Assembly: GCF_030542965.1 (NCBI RefSeq)
Contig: NZ_JAUAOA010000021.1
Location: 1 to 64,000 of the forward strand
Source: Azotosporobacter soli
Lineage (GTDB): Bacteria; Bacillota; Negativicutes; SG130
Direction of reading: 5' to 3'
DNA: 64,000 bases
In this document: piece after piece, positions 25,686 to 34,840 of the stretch
Layout: every line of letters starts with the position of its first letter
Numbering within the stretch: the first letter of the stretch is position 1
Program-made: the position numbers and the translations under genes
The notes under the pieces: model-generated
What the model was told of the DNA's origin: nothing
Seen by the model: the letters and a program-made list of their open reading frames with translations, nothing else
Database searches by the model: none

Positions 25686-25709
25686 GCAAGTCGTCGTAGG
25701 AGGAGTAGC

Positions 25710-26465
25710 ATGACCCGAATCGCTATCGAGTTGGTTCCGCGCGAGTGCCAGGAACTGGTCCGGGAACTTGAAATCGTAAAAGACTTTTTTCCGGCGATTG
25801 ATATGATCAATATTCCGGATTTGCTGCGCTACGATATGCGCAGCTGGGAAGGGTGCGCGCAGGCGAAACCTTATTTTCGTCAGGTGATTCCGCACATCCG
25901 GGCGATTGACATCGATCCGCAGCAGCCGCTGCCGATGGCGGATTTTCTCGTTGAGAACGGGATTCGTGAAGTCTTGGTCATCACCGGTGATCCACCGCAG
26001 GATATGTCGCGACTGATTTATCCGACGACCAGCGTAGAACTGATTGCCAAATTCAAAAAAGAACTTCCGCATATCAAGGTGTATGCAGGAATCGATCAAT
26101 ATCGGACGAGCATCCGCAGCGAGTATGATTATTTGCGGCGCAAAGAATATGCAGGCGCGGATGGATTTTTCACGCAGCCGTTCTTTGATTTTCGCCTGCT
26201 TGAAATTTACGCCGAATTATTGGAAGAGCGCGAAGTGTTCTGGGGTGTTTCTCCGGTCACCTCCGACCGCAGTTTTCGCTATTGGGAAGCAAAGAATCAT
26301 GCGGTATTTCCGAAACAGTTTCAGCCGACGCAAGAGTGGAACCAGAATTTTGCCCGGCAGGTCCTCGATTATGTCCGGCGCATCGACAGCAATATCTATT
26401 TTATGCCGATCCGCACGGATATTCAGAAATATTTGGCGGGAATATTTCCCGGGCAAAGTGAGTAA
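25710..26465 (+). CDS. metF: MetF-like methylenetetrahydrofolate reductase (short form)
   Basis: 251 residues of TIM-barrel type, somewhat shorter than the usual 280-300 of MetF. Recognisable features are the early Glu in IELVPRE, the strand VLVITGDPP near residue 90, GADGFFTQPFFD near 150, and a C-terminal barrel end. It would reduce methylene-THF to methyl-THF. No MetV zinc partner or RnfC2-like gene is adjacent; the NfnAB pair follows after 14 nt. The electron donor is therefore unclear. Confidence 0.78.
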   Translation: MTRIAIELVPRECQELVRELEIVKDFFPAIDMINIPDLLRYDMRSWEGCAQAKPYFRQVIPHIRAIDIDPQQPLPMADFLVENGIREVLVITGDPPQDMSRLIYPTTSVELIAKFKKELPHIKVYAGIDQYRTSIRSEYDYLRRKEYAGADGFFTQPFFDFRLLEIYAELLEEREVFWGVSPVTSDRSFRYWEAKNHAVFPKQFQPTQEWNQNFARQVLDYVRRIDSNIYFMPIRTDIQKYLAGIFPGQSE

Positions 26466-26479
26466 GGGAGGCTATTTAT

Positions 26480-27325
26480 ATGTATGAAATATTAGTAAAA
26501 AAAGAATTGGCGCCCAGCGTCAAGTTGTTTGAGGTAGCGGCGCCGCAGATTGCACGTAAGGCGCAGGCGGGGCAGTTTGTCATCTTACGTGTTGATGCGG
26601 AAGGCGAGCGCGTGCCGCTGACGATTGCCGATTTTAATCGCGAAACGGGAAGCATCACAATCATTTTCCAAGAAGTCGGCGCATCGACGAAACTGCTCGG
26701 CCAACTTGAAGTGGGGGATGCGTTGCACGATTTTGTCGGTCCGCTCGGCCAGCCGACGCATGTAGAAAACTTCGGCACAGTTGTTTGCGTAGGCGGCGGC
26801 ATCGGCATTGCACCGGTCTATCCGATTGCCCGCGCGATGAAAGAAGCGGGCAACAAGGTCATTTCGATTATCGGCGCACGTTCGAAAGACATTTTGATCT
26901 ATGAAGAGGAAATGGCTTCGGTCAGCGATGAACTGATCATCACGACTGATGACGGCACAAAAGGTCGCAAGGCACTGGTGACCGAGCCGCTCAAAGAATT
27001 GCTCGACGGCAGCGCGCCGGTCAATCTGGTCGTGGCGATCGGTCCGGTCATCATGATGAAGTTCGTTGCGGAAACGACGCGCCCGTACGGCGTACACACG
27101 GTAGCCAGCCTTAACCCGATCATGGTTGACGGTACCGGCATGTGCGGCGGCTGTCGCGTGGCGGTCGGCAAAGAAAACAAGTTTGCCTGCGTTGACGGCC
27201 CGGAATTCGACGCGCACTTGGTAGACTTTGATAATCTGATGGCGCGCCAGAGAATGTATAAGCGCCAGGAAAAGGATCACAGCGATCATTGCGAGGGAGG
27301 CAGCTGCAAATGTCAATCTCATTAA
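26480..27325 (+). CDS. nfnA: NfnA/SudB-type FAD and [2Fe-2S] reductase subunit
   Basis: 281 residues of the dihydroorotate dehydrogenase electron-transfer (PyrK-like) fold. The FAD domain has RVPLTIADF, the NAD domain GGGIGIAPVYPIARA, and the C-terminal [2Fe-2S] loop CGGCRV...C, with a His/Cys-rich tail (CEGGSCKC). With the next gene it forms either NADH-dependent ferredoxin:NADP oxidoreductase (electron bifurcating) or a sulfide dehydrogenase-like pair. The C1 context favours Nfn. Confidence 0.86.
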   Translation: MYEILVKKELAPSVKLFEVAAPQIARKAQAGQFVILRVDAEGERVPLTIADFNRETGSITIIFQEVGASTKLLGQLEVGDALHDFVGPLGQPTHVENFGTVVCVGGGIGIAPVYPIARAMKEAGNKVISIIGARSKDILIYEEEMASVSDELIITTDDGTKGRKALVTEPLKELLDGSAPVNLVVAIGPVIMMKFVAETTRPYGVHTVASLNPIMVDGTGMCGGCRVAVGKENKFACVDGPEFDAHLVDFDNLMARQRMYKRQEKDHSDHCEGGSCKCQSH

Positions 27326-28710
27326 AGAAACATCCGATGCCGGAACAGGATCCGAAAGTCAGAGCGGGAAATTTTGAAGAAGTCGCGCTCGGCTATACAG
27401 CAGAACTGGCAACGGCGGAAGCTGCGCGTTGCCTGCAATGCAAGGCGGCGCCATGCCGTCAGGGCTGCCCGGTCGAAATCGATATTCCTGCCTTCATCGC
27501 TCAACTTAAAGAGGGCGACCCAGCAGGCGCTATCCGTACGATCCAGCAGGTAAACAGTCTGCCTGCCGTATGCGGCCGCGTTTGCCCGCAAGAAGACCAA
27601 TGCGAGAAATATTGCGTGCTGGCTAAAAAAGGCGAAGCGGTTGCGATTGGCCGTTTGGAGCGTTATGCAGCCGATTTGGCGCGTGAACAAGGCGGCGAAG
27701 ATCCTGTCTCCGTTGTGCGCGAGGATGCGCCCAAAGTTGCGGTGATCGGTTCCGGTCCGGCAGGACTCAGCGTCGCGGGCGATTTGGCCAAGAAGGGCTT
27801 TCGGGTAACCGTGTTTGAAGCGCTGCATTTGCCGGGCGGCGTATTGATGTACGGCATTCCTCAATTCCGTTTGCCGAAAGAAGTCGTACAGGCGGAAATT
27901 GACGTTTTGCGCAAACTCGGCGTTCAATTTGAAGTCAACGCCGTAATCGGGCGTACGTTTACCGTCGATGAACTGCTGGAAGAAGAAGGTTTTGACGCCG
28001 CGTTCATCGGTACCGGCGCGGGTTTACCTTACTTTATGGGCATTGAGGGCGAAAATCTCAATGGCGTGTATTCGGCCAATGAATTTTTGACGCGCTGCAA
28101 TTTGATGAAGGCGTATCAATTCCCCACCAGCGGTACGCCGATCCATGTCGGAGAAAAAGTTGCGGTCGTCGGCGGCGGCAATGTGGCCATGGATGCGGCG
28201 CGCACGGCGCTGCGTCTCGGCGCAGAAAAAGTCTACATCGTCTATCGGCGTTCCGACAAGGAATTGCCGGCGCGACTCGAAGAAATCCACCACGCCAAAG
28301 AGGAAGGCATCGATTTCCAATTCCTCACGGCGCCGCTGGCCGTCGAAGGCAAAGACGGCTGGGTCAGTGGTCTGACCTGTATTCGGATGGAACTGGGCGA
28401 ACCGGATGATTCCGGCCGCCGTCGTCCGGTCGAAGTGCCGGGATCGGACTTTACGCTCGACGTCGATACAGTAATCATTGCGATCGGCCAGGGACCAAAT
28501 CCGTTGGTACAGTCGACGACCAAAGGCATGGAAACGAACCGCAAAGGCAATATCGTAGCGGACGAACAGACCGGCGCAACGACGAAACCGGGCGTGTTTG
28601 CGGGCGGCGACATTGTCACCGGTGCGGCGACCGTGATCTTGGCGATGGGGGCAGGGAAAAAGGCGGCTGTCGCGATTGCCGACTATCTGAACGAAAAAAC
28701 GAAAAAATAG
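27310..28710 (+). CDS. nfnB: NfnB/SudA-type NADPH-binding subunit (glutamate synthase small-chain-like)
   Basis: 466 residues from the ATG at 27310 (GGGAGG upstream). The N-terminal dicluster segment has CLQC...C...C and CGRVC...C...C. Next come an FAD site GSGPAGLSVAGDLAKKG and an NADP site GGGNVAMDAARTA. It is free-standing, without a glutamate synthase large chain, which argues for NfnB rather than GltD. It overlaps nfnA by 16 nt. NfnAB links NADH, NADPH and ferredoxin pools, which acetogens need for CO2 reduction. Confidence 0.88.
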   Translation: MSISLKKHPMPEQDPKVRAGNFEEVALGYTAELATAEAARCLQCKAAPCRQGCPVEIDIPAFIAQLKEGDPAGAIRTIQQVNSLPAVCGRVCPQEDQCEKYCVLAKKGEAVAIGRLERYAADLAREQGGEDPVSVVREDAPKVAVIGSGPAGLSVAGDLAKKGFRVTVFEALHLPGGVLMYGIPQFRLPKEVVQAEIDVLRKLGVQFEVNAVIGRTFTVDELLEEEGFDAAFIGTGAGLPYFMGIEGENLNGVYSANEFLTRCNLMKAYQFPTSGTPIHVGEKVAVVGGGNVAMDAARTALRLGAEKVYIVYRRSDKELPARLEEIHHAKEEGIDFQFLTAPLAVEGKDGWVSGLTCIRMELGEPDDSGRRRPVEVPGSDFTLDVDTVIIAIGQGPNPLVQSTTKGMETNRKGNIVADEQTGATTKPGVFAGGDIVTGAATVILAMGAGKKAAVAIADYLNEKTKK

Positions 28711-28747
28711 CAACTGAAGTTTTAAATAAAAAGGCACTAAGTATAGG

Positions 28748-28790
28748 AAGAAGGGAAACGGTATTGAAACCATCCCTTCTTTCTTTTTTC
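28748..28790 (+). terminator. Terminator after nfnB
   Basis: AGAAGGGA (28749-28756) pairs with TCCCTTCT (28773-28780), followed by a T-rich run. Confidence 0.8.
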
Positions 28791-28832
28791 TTCAGGTAAA
28801 AAAAGAGCGGGAGTTTTTTAAGAAAAGGAAGT

Positions 28833-28861
28833 TTGAAAAAAACATCGCGGTCTGATAAAAT
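28833..28861 (+). promoter_or_regulatory. Promoter of the pab operon
   Basis: TTGAAA (28833-28838), 17-nt spacer, TAAAAT (28856-28861), 34 nt before pabA. Confidence 0.65.
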
Positions 28862-28895
28862 CTTCATATTGCAGCTTGTGCGGGGAGGAACTGCC

Positions 28896-29462
28896 GTGAT
28901 TCTGGTGATCGATAATTATGATTCGTTCGTCTATAACATCGTGCAATATTTGGGCGAACTGGGCGCGGAAAGCAAAGTGGTGCGCAATGATGCGATAAGC
29001 GTGCAAGAAGCGCTAAAGCTTAGCGCGACGCATTTGCTCCTCTCACCGGGGCCTTGCACGCCGGATCAGGCCGGCAATACGCTGGCGCTGATTGAGGCGT
29101 TTGCCGGACGGATTCCGATTCTCGGCATTTGCCTTGGGCATCAGGCGATCGGCCAACTTTTTGGCGGATGCGTTGTCCGTACACCACCCTGTCATGGCAA
29201 GACGACTCTGATTCGTCACGACGGTCAAGGTGTGTATGCTGGACTGCCGGAAACGATCAAGGTAACGCGTTATCATTCGCTGGCGGTAGAACGGCTGAGT
29301 CTGCCAGGCTGCCTGCAGGTGACGTCAGAAACCGCCGAGGGCGTAATTATGGGACTGCGGCACAGAGAATACCCTATCGAGGGAGTCCAGTTTCATCCGG
29401 AAGCGGTATTGACGCAATACGGCCATCGAATGTTGCAAAATTTTCTTGAGCAATCCTTTTAA
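28896..29462 (+). CDS. pabA: Aminodeoxychorismate/anthranilate synthase glutamine amidotransferase
   Basis: 188 residues from the GTG at 28896 (GGGGAGGAA 6 nt upstream). Class I glutamine amidotransferase with DNYDSF at the N-terminus, nucleophile Cys in GICLGHQAIG and the His-Glu pair in QFHPEAV. It supplies ammonia to PabB. The gene order pabA-pabB-pabC points to 4-aminobenzoate for folate, which suits the folate C1 operon immediately upstream. Confidence 0.92.
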   Translation: MILVIDNYDSFVYNIVQYLGELGAESKVVRNDAISVQEALKLSATHLLLSPGPCTPDQAGNTLALIEAFAGRIPILGICLGHQAIGQLFGGCVVRTPPCHGKTTLIRHDGQGVYAGLPETIKVTRYHSLAVERLSLPGCLQVTSETAEGVIMGLRHREYPIEGVQFHPEAVLTQYGHRMLQNFLEQSF

Positions 29463-29533
29463 AAACAAAAAAGCACTGCAGTACAGGCTTTAACAAGAGT
29501 GAGTTTGACTGTCGAATAAGAGGAGGGGGAGCA

Positions 29534-30931
29534 ATGCAGCCTCTCATACGTGAAGTCCGGTTGTCCGCTTCGCTGGCGGACTTATACGGCCGCTATGCTG
29601 CGGAACCGTACAGTATCTTTCTGGATAGCGCGCGCAATGCTTATGAAATGGGGCGTTTTTCTTTCGTGATGCGTCAGCCTTTTTTGCGCTTACGTTATAA
29701 GGGCGGACGGGGTTGCTGGATCTGGGCAGACGGCAGGATTGAAAATTTTACCGGGCCGCTATGGCCGGAACTGAAGAAGCGCGTGGCGGCGTATCCTGTT
29801 TTCCAGACGCAGATTCCATTCGTCGGCGGTGCGGTCGGTTATTTTGCATATGATTTGGCTTATGAGCAGGAAAGTCTGCCCGGCGCAAGTGCAGCTGACC
29901 GTGAACTGGCGGATTGCAGTCTGGGGTTTTATGACAGCGTTGTCGCATATGATCATGAAACGGAACGCTGTTTCATCCTGGCCAGCGGTTGGCCGGAGGA
30001 AACGGAAACGCGGCGCAACCGGCGCGCAGAAGAAAGTTTGGCAGCGTGGGAAGAGGCCTGCATTGCATGCAGCCCATTGCCGCTGCTTGTCCGTCCGCAG
30101 CCGGTCGGGCCTTATCGAACGAACTTTAAGAAAACGCAATATTGCAGGCAACTGGCAAAAGCCATAGAATATATATATCAAGGCGATATTTTTCAAGTCA
30201 ACCTATCACAGCGTTTTACAGCGCCGTATGAAGGTGATCCGTTTGCCGTCTATCGCTATTTGCGGGAAATTAACCCGGCGCCGTTTGCCGCATACCTGCA
30301 ACTGGGAGAATGCGTGGTGGCCAGTGCGTCACCGGAGCGGTTTTTAAAAATAGAAGCCGATAACGTCGAGACGCGTCCGATTAAAGGCACAAGGCCGCGC
30401 GGCGGTACTGCAACGGAAGATTCGCGGTTGCGCCGCGAATTGTTGCACAGCGAAAAAGATCAGGCTGAGCTCGTAATGATCATTGATCTGATGCGCAATG
30501 ATTTGGGCAAGGTATGCCGCTTCGGCAGCGTCAAGGTGCCGGAAGTTTTTTGCTGTGAAGAATATGCCACAGTTTTCCATCTGGTATCCACGGTGCAGGG
30601 GCGCTTGCGTCAGGAATGCACGGCAGTGGATCAACTGGCAGCCGCTTTTCCGCCGGGATCGATCACCGGCGCGCCCAAGGTGCGGGCGATGGAAATTATT
30701 GATGAATTAGAGCCGGTTCGCCGCAATGTCTATACCGGATCGATCGGATACTTGTCATTTTGCGGCAAGGCTGACTGGAACGTTGCAATCCGCAGTTTGG
30801 TTTTTCAGGCTCAGGAGGCTTGGTTTCAAGTCGGCGGCGGCATTGTCGCCGATTCGCAGCCGGCGGCGGAATATCAGGAAACCTTGGATAAAGCGAAGGC
30901 GTTGTTATGGGCTTTAGGGTATGAGACATGA
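29534..30931 (+). CDS. pabB: Aminodeoxychorismate synthase component I
   Basis: 465 residues. A chorismate-binding enzyme with the PIKGTRPRG motif, SEKDQAELVMIIDLMRNDLG and GSITGAPKVRAMEIIDELEP towards the C-terminus, and a typical N-terminal domain. It converts chorismate with PabA-derived ammonia to 4-amino-4-deoxychorismate. AGGAGGGGGAG precedes the start. pabC follows after 12 nt, which distinguishes it from an anthranilate synthase. Confidence 0.93.
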   Translation: MQPLIREVRLSASLADLYGRYAAEPYSIFLDSARNAYEMGRFSFVMRQPFLRLRYKGGRGCWIWADGRIENFTGPLWPELKKRVAAYPVFQTQIPFVGGAVGYFAYDLAYEQESLPGASAADRELADCSLGFYDSVVAYDHETERCFILASGWPEETETRRNRRAEESLAAWEEACIACSPLPLLVRPQPVGPYRTNFKKTQYCRQLAKAIEYIYQGDIFQVNLSQRFTAPYEGDPFAVYRYLREINPAPFAAYLQLGECVVASASPERFLKIEADNVETRPIKGTRPRGGTATEDSRLRRELLHSEKDQAELVMIIDLMRNDLGKVCRFGSVKVPEVFCCEEYATVFHLVSTVQGRLRQECTAVDQLAAAFPPGSITGAPKVRAMEIIDELEPVRRNVYTGSIGYLSFCGKADWNVAIRSLVFQAQEAWFQVGGGIVADSQPAAEYQETLDKAKALLWALGYET

Positions 30932-30943
30932 GGGGGAAAAAGG

Positions 30944-31801
30944 ATGCGATATCTATACCAGAAGCAAAGTATTGTGACATTAGCAAAAGCGGCAGCTTCT
31001 CCTTTTGACCATGGCTTCTTATATGGGAACGGTCTCTTTGAAACAATGGAAGTTTGGGGCGGTCGGCCGGTCGATCTGGCCGCGCACATCGAACGCTTGC
31101 GTCATGGAGCGAAGGTTCTCGGCTGGCCGGACTTACCGCTGGAAGATATCCGGCAAAGTTTACGTGGCGCGATTGCCGCGAATCAGGTGCGTTTTGGTTA
31201 TGTCCGGCTGACGTTGTCGCGCGGCATTGGGCCGACGCGTCCGAATGACTCGATCTGCGGTCCGGTTCAGGTCTGGTGTTTTGCCGATACGATCAAGCGG
31301 ACTGCCGATGCGGAGCCTTGGAGTTTGTCTACGGTGTCGATTCGGCGCAATGAAACTTCACCGCTGTCGCAGATCAAGTCGGCTAACTATTTGGAAAGCA
31401 TTCTGGCGCGCAAAGAAGCGAAAGCCAAGGGCAGCGACGAGGCGCTGATGCTCAATACGTTCGGTTTGGTTGCCGAGTGCAGCACCGCTAATTTGTTTTT
31501 TGTTAAAGGCGGCAATCTGCTTACGCCGGACCGTTCAAGCGGCATTTTGCCGGGCGTCGTTCGGCAGCGCATCCTGCAGCTGGCCGATTGTCTCGGCATT
31601 CATATCGAAGAGCGGAATGTATGGCCGGAAGAATTGCAGGAAGCTGAAGAAGTATTTTTGACTAGTTCACTACTTCGCTTGCAGCGTGTGAGCCATATCG
31701 ACAATATCGCGGTCGGTGCTGCAGAAGCTCCGCTGACAAAACGATTGTCGACTGCTTATGCTGAATGGTTGGAGAAGGAGGGACGCGATTGGATTTTGTA
31801 G
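30944..31801 (+). CDS. pabC: Aminodeoxychorismate lyase (fold-type IV PLP enzyme)
   Basis: 285 residues. PLP Lys in QIKSANYLESILARKEA (about residue 147), substrate loop FDHGFLYGNGLFETM near residue 22, and the EEVFLTSSL region near the C-terminus. It releases pyruvate and 4-aminobenzoate. A branched-chain or D-amino-acid aminotransferase has the same fold, but the operon decides. It overlaps the next gene by 13 nt. Confidence 0.9.
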   Translation: MRYLYQKQSIVTLAKAAASPFDHGFLYGNGLFETMEVWGGRPVDLAAHIERLRHGAKVLGWPDLPLEDIRQSLRGAIAANQVRFGYVRLTLSRGIGPTRPNDSICGPVQVWCFADTIKRTADAEPWSLSTVSIRRNETSPLSQIKSANYLESILARKEAKAKGSDEALMLNTFGLVAECSTANLFFVKGGNLLTPDRSSGILPGVVRQRILQLADCLGIHIEERNVWPEELQEAEEVFLTSSLLRLQRVSHIDNIAVGAAEAPLTKRLSTAYAEWLEKEGRDWIL

Positions 31802-32343
31802 CCATTGACTTTGAAACGGCGAATGCAAAACGCAATAGTGCGTGCAGTCTGGCGGCGATCAGCGTCGCCGACGGTACGATCGCCCGCGAAGCGTATTCGT
31901 TGATTCGACCGCCGGAAATGCGTTTCGATGCGAAAAATATTGATATCCATGGCATCACGCCGCAAATGGTCGCGGAAAAACCGACGTTTGATCAACTGTG
32001 GGACAGAATCAGACTTCATTTAGAAGGGCAGTGGGTGCTTGCGCACAATGCGGCGTTTGATATTAGCGTACTGCGCAATATGCTGGAAACGTATGCGCTG
32101 CCGTTGCCCCAGATGCAGCACTTGTGTACGGTGAAATTGGCGCGGCGTGTTTGGCCGGGACTTGCCAGTTATCGGCTGTCGGCGCTGGCCGATCAGTTCG
32201 GCATTCAGTTTTGCCATCATAATGCGCTCCAAGATGCGAGGACGTGCGCCCAGATTGTGCTGCTCGCGCAGCAGGAAGCCGGTGTGGCGACCTTGCCCGA
32301 GTTGAGCCGCTGCACAGGCGTAAAACCGAAAGCTTTTAACTAA
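31789..32343 (+). CDS. DEDDh-family 3'-5' exonuclease (DnaQ/epsilon-like)
   Basis: 184 residues if started at the TTG at 31789, 6 nt after GAAGGAGGG; an ATG at 31765 lies before that site. Catalytic residues are visible: DFETAN (first Asp and Glu), HNAAFD, and HNALQDA (His and last Asp). It resembles the proofreading domain of DNA polymerase III as a stand-alone protein. It may act in repair or RNA trimming. No partner is evident. Confidence 0.85.
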   Translation: MDFVAIDFETANAKRNSACSLAAISVADGTIAREAYSLIRPPEMRFDAKNIDIHGITPQMVAEKPTFDQLWDRIRLHLEGQWVLAHNAAFDISVLRNMLETYALPLPQMQHLCTVKLARRVWPGLASYRLSALADQFGIQFCHHNALQDARTCAQIVLLAQQEAGVATLPELSRCTGVKPKAFN

Positions 32344-32358
32344 AGAGGAGGAATGATG

Positions 32359-32748
32359 ATGCGGGAAATCAAATTGTCCACACCACGCGAAGGTTTTATC
32401 GACATCACAAAGCAGGTGGAGAAAGCGGTATTGGAAGCGGGGACACGCAAAGGCTTATGCCAGGTTTTTGTGCCGCATACGACAGCGGCGGTGACGATCA
32501 ATGAAAATGCCGATCCGGATGTGGTGACCGATATGCTGACAGCCTTAAACGCGATGGTGCCGAAGCTGGCCTACCGGCATCGGGAAGGCAATTCACGCGC
32601 GCATCTGAAAAGCTCGCTCTTAGGAGCGTCGGTTTCTCTGCCGATTCTTGAAGGACGCTTGGCGCTGGGAACCTGGCAGGGGATATATTTTTGCGAATTT
32701 GATGGTCCACGCGATCGTAAATTCTGCATTCAGATTGTAGGCGACTAA
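32359..32748 (+). CDS. yjbQ: YjbQ family protein (UPF0047)
   Basis: 129 residues. Family motifs: VFVPHTTAAVTINENAD with the conserved His, HREGNSRAHLKSSLLG, and the tail GTWQGIYFCEFDGPR. Members have weak thiamine-phosphate synthase activity and otherwise unknown function. Three ATGs in a row follow AGAGGAGG; the third (32359) has the best spacing. Confidence 0.9.
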   Translation: MREIKLSTPREGFIDITKQVEKAVLEAGTRKGLCQVFVPHTTAAVTINENADPDVVTDMLTALNAMVPKLAYRHREGNSRAHLKSSLLGASVSLPILEGRLALGTWQGIYFCEFDGPRDRKFCIQIVGD

Positions 32749-32797
32749 AAAAGGCGGGATGTTCGTAGACAAAAGAAGCCGGAACAAGCCTTTAAAA

Positions 32798-32848
32798 ATA
32801 AAGTGCCCTCGATGAAGGCTCTCTTTCATCAAGGGCACTTTATTTTTC
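32798..32848. terminator. Bidirectional terminator between yjbQ and the exporter-like gene
   Basis: The stem 32800-32816 pairs with 32825-32841 with one mismatch. It is A-rich on the left and T-rich on the right, so it can end both convergent transcripts. Confidence 0.85.
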
Positions 32849-33789
32849 TATTTCAAGCCGGTTTCCAGACGTAGGAATTCTTCCATGTCATTTAGGAATT
32901 GGTAGAGCATGCCGCGATTTTCGAATTCTGCGCGGTTTTGCGGCAAGTCCATCGCCTGAAAAACGCCGCGCAGTTTATTAAGCGCGATAAGTTTTTTTTC
33001 ACTGGGCGTGCTAAGAAATGTTTCTGCGACTTCGCTGGTGAAATCGGCAATCAGATGCGTTTGCGTATACGAGAAGGAAAGGCGCTCGAAATGCTTGCGC
33101 ATGCGCTGCAGCGTATAAAACTGTTGCGTGCGGATACTCATATAACGGCTATAGTCGCCGGCATTGGAGGAAAAACTGTTGTTGGAGTTCTTGTTGGCAA
33201 ATTCACGTCCCTGCTGTAAATTGGCTTCGAGGCGAGTGAAATGCTCCTGTTCTTTGATCGAGACAACCTGTTCACGCAGTGAGTAGGCCATATTGAGAAG
33301 GATTTGCCGGAACATGCTTTCGATCGCTTCCTGCTCTTCTTTTATTTTGCTCTCAAAACTGGGTACGTAAAGATGCAGGAAAAAAGCGATGCTGACGCCG
33401 ATACCCATAAGTGAGATTTGGTTTACGATGAAGGCGACGTCATTGGTTTTTTCGATTAAAAGCTGTGAAACCAATACGGCGCTGACAACAATCCCTTCCT
33501 GTACGTTGAAACGAACAGAAAGTGGAATGAACAAGAGCAAGAAAAGGCCGAAGACGAGCGGCGTATAACCGAGGCGCGTGAACAAAAGCGTAGCGATAAT
33601 CAGCGCCAGGAGAAAGGCGCCAAACATTTTGCCTGCGAAACGCAGCGACTGTTTGCGCGTACTTTGCAGGCTGAGAATCGTAATGATGCCGGCAGCCGAG
33701 GCATATTTCAAATCAAAATGTGCTGCAATATACATGGAAAGAACGGTGCCGATGACCGTCTTTAGCGTGCGATAACCGATAAAACCCAT
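32848..33789 (-). CDS. Aromatic acid exporter (ArAE/DUF939-like) membrane protein
   Basis: 313 residues from the ATG whose complement is at 33787-33789, with AAGGAGG 6 nt upstream. The N-terminal half has four to six helices beginning with MGFIGYRTLKTVIGTVLS. The C-terminal half (about residues 150-313) is a soluble helical domain. This is the layout of Firmicute aromatic-acid-exporter-family proteins of unknown substrate. The gene is alone, convergent with yjbQ and divergent from the diguanylate cyclase. Confidence 0.8.
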   Translation of the reverse strand: MGFIGYRTLKTVIGTVLSMYIAAHFDLKYASAAGIITILSLQSTRKQSLRFAGKMFGAFLLALIIATLLFTRLGYTPLVFGLFLLLFIPLSVRFNVQEGIVVSAVLVSQLLIEKTNDVAFIVNQISLMGIGVSIAFFLHLYVPSFESKIKEEQEAIESMFRQILLNMAYSLREQVVSIKEQEHFTRLEANLQQGREFANKNSNNSFSSNAGDYSRYMSIRTQQFYTLQRMRKHFERLSFSYTQTHLIADFTSEVAETFLSTPSEKKLIALNKLRGVFQAMDLPQNRAEFENRGMLYQFLNDMEEFLRLETGLK

Positions 33790-33864
33790 AAGAACCTCCT
33801 TTATTCCGTCATCTCTATTTTGCCATAAAGAACGCGGTGAAGCAATTTTCCGAAGGAAAATGAT

Positions 33865-33893
33865 TTGACATATAGAAAGGATTGTAAGATAGT
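33865..33893 (+). promoter_or_regulatory. Possible promoter of the diguanylate cyclase gene
   Basis: TTGACA (33865-33870), 17-nt spacer, GATAGT (33888-33893, 4 of 6). Confidence 0.35.
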
Positions 33894-33911
33894 AGATAAA
33901 CAAGAAGTAAA

Positions 33912-34604
33912 ATGTTTGGGCAATGCGATCGTGGAAGCGGTGTTTTGCTGGGAAGGATGAGTGGCGTGGTGGGGCGTAGGGGAAGGTGCACGGGAGTCTT
34001 GCTCGTTGTTATTTTCGCAATTGCGATGCGCAGTTACGCATATGTATATTGGGGTTATCCGCTTACCAAGTTTCCTTTTTTTGCCGTGGTGGCCGCCGCG
34101 CTTTCCTTTATGATCGGCTGGCAGTATGATAGAATGAAATTCTTAGCGGAAAGAGACAGCCTGACAAAATGCTATAACCGTAGGTTTGTCAGCGGGGTGT
34201 TTCCCGGCTTATTGGACGAAGTGAAGAGGAAGAAAGAACAGCTGAGTTTGATGATGCTGGATTGTGATAATTTTAAGGCGATAAATGACAGCTACGGACA
34301 TAAGAAAGGTGACCAGATTCTTCAGGCATTGTCGGCGCTGTTAAGGGCGAATGTGAGGAAAAGAGATCTCGTTGTGCGCTGGGGCGGCGATGAATTCATC
34401 ATTATTGCGCCGTATGCCGATCGGGAAGAATTAGAAAAAACAAAGGAGCGTGTTGAAGCGGCGTTACTGTCGCTTTCGCAAGAGCTTCAGATCGATATCC
34501 GTATTTCGTGCGGCATTGCCACTTATCCGAAAGATGCAAAAAAGATTGAGGATTTGATTCATCGGGCCGATTCGGATATGTACGGTATAAAAAAACATGC
34601 ATAG
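33912..34604 (+). CDS. Membrane-linked diguanylate cyclase (GGDEF)
   Basis: 230 residues at most. Two hydrophobic segments (about residues 27-47 and 53-70) precede a full GGDEF domain: DSLTKCYNRR, DCDNFKAINDSYGH, then RKRD five residues before WGGDEF. The RxxD is the product-inhibition (I) site. It makes c-di-GMP from GTP. The start is uncertain: no good ribosome site precedes 33912, and ATG 33957 or 34027 would remove part of the first segment. An HD-GYP phosphodiesterase lies at 42.4 kb. Confidence 0.87.
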   Translation: MFGQCDRGSGVLLGRMSGVVGRRGRCTGVLLVVIFAIAMRSYAYVYWGYPLTKFPFFAVVAAALSFMIGWQYDRMKFLAERDSLTKCYNRRFVSGVFPGLLDEVKRKKEQLSLMMLDCDNFKAINDSYGHKKGDQILQALSALLRANVRKRDLVVRWGGDEFIIIAPYADREELEKTKERVEAALLSLSQELQIDIRISCGIATYPKDAKKIEDLIHRADSDMYGIKKHA

Positions 34605-34608
34605 GAAA

Positions 34609-34650
34609 AGTGAAAGCTTTCGCTGCAAACGGCGGAGGCTTTCATTTTGT
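34609..34650 (+). terminator. Probable terminator after the GGDEF gene
   Basis: TGAAAGC (34611-34617) pairs with GCTTTCA (34638-34644), with a modest T-rich tail. Confidence 0.5.
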
Positions 34651-34840
34651 CGTGTTAAGGCATTCACAAGTGAAAAAATAAAGAAAATAGCAAAGAGAGA
34701 ACAGGAAACGACGCTTGTCTGTTGAAATGGATGACATTGGCGGATTTTCTTCGCTGAGCCGCCGCGAAAAAGAAGTTCGGCGTACGGCAACTGAAATAGA
34801 GAAACGAGACAGAGGCGAAAGTGCGATAGGAGAGAAAAAA

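Noticed and set aside
27310-28710. Glutamate synthase small subunit (GltD)
   Set aside because: No large subunit is present, and the partner is a PyrK/NfnA-like protein, which fits NfnB or SudA better.
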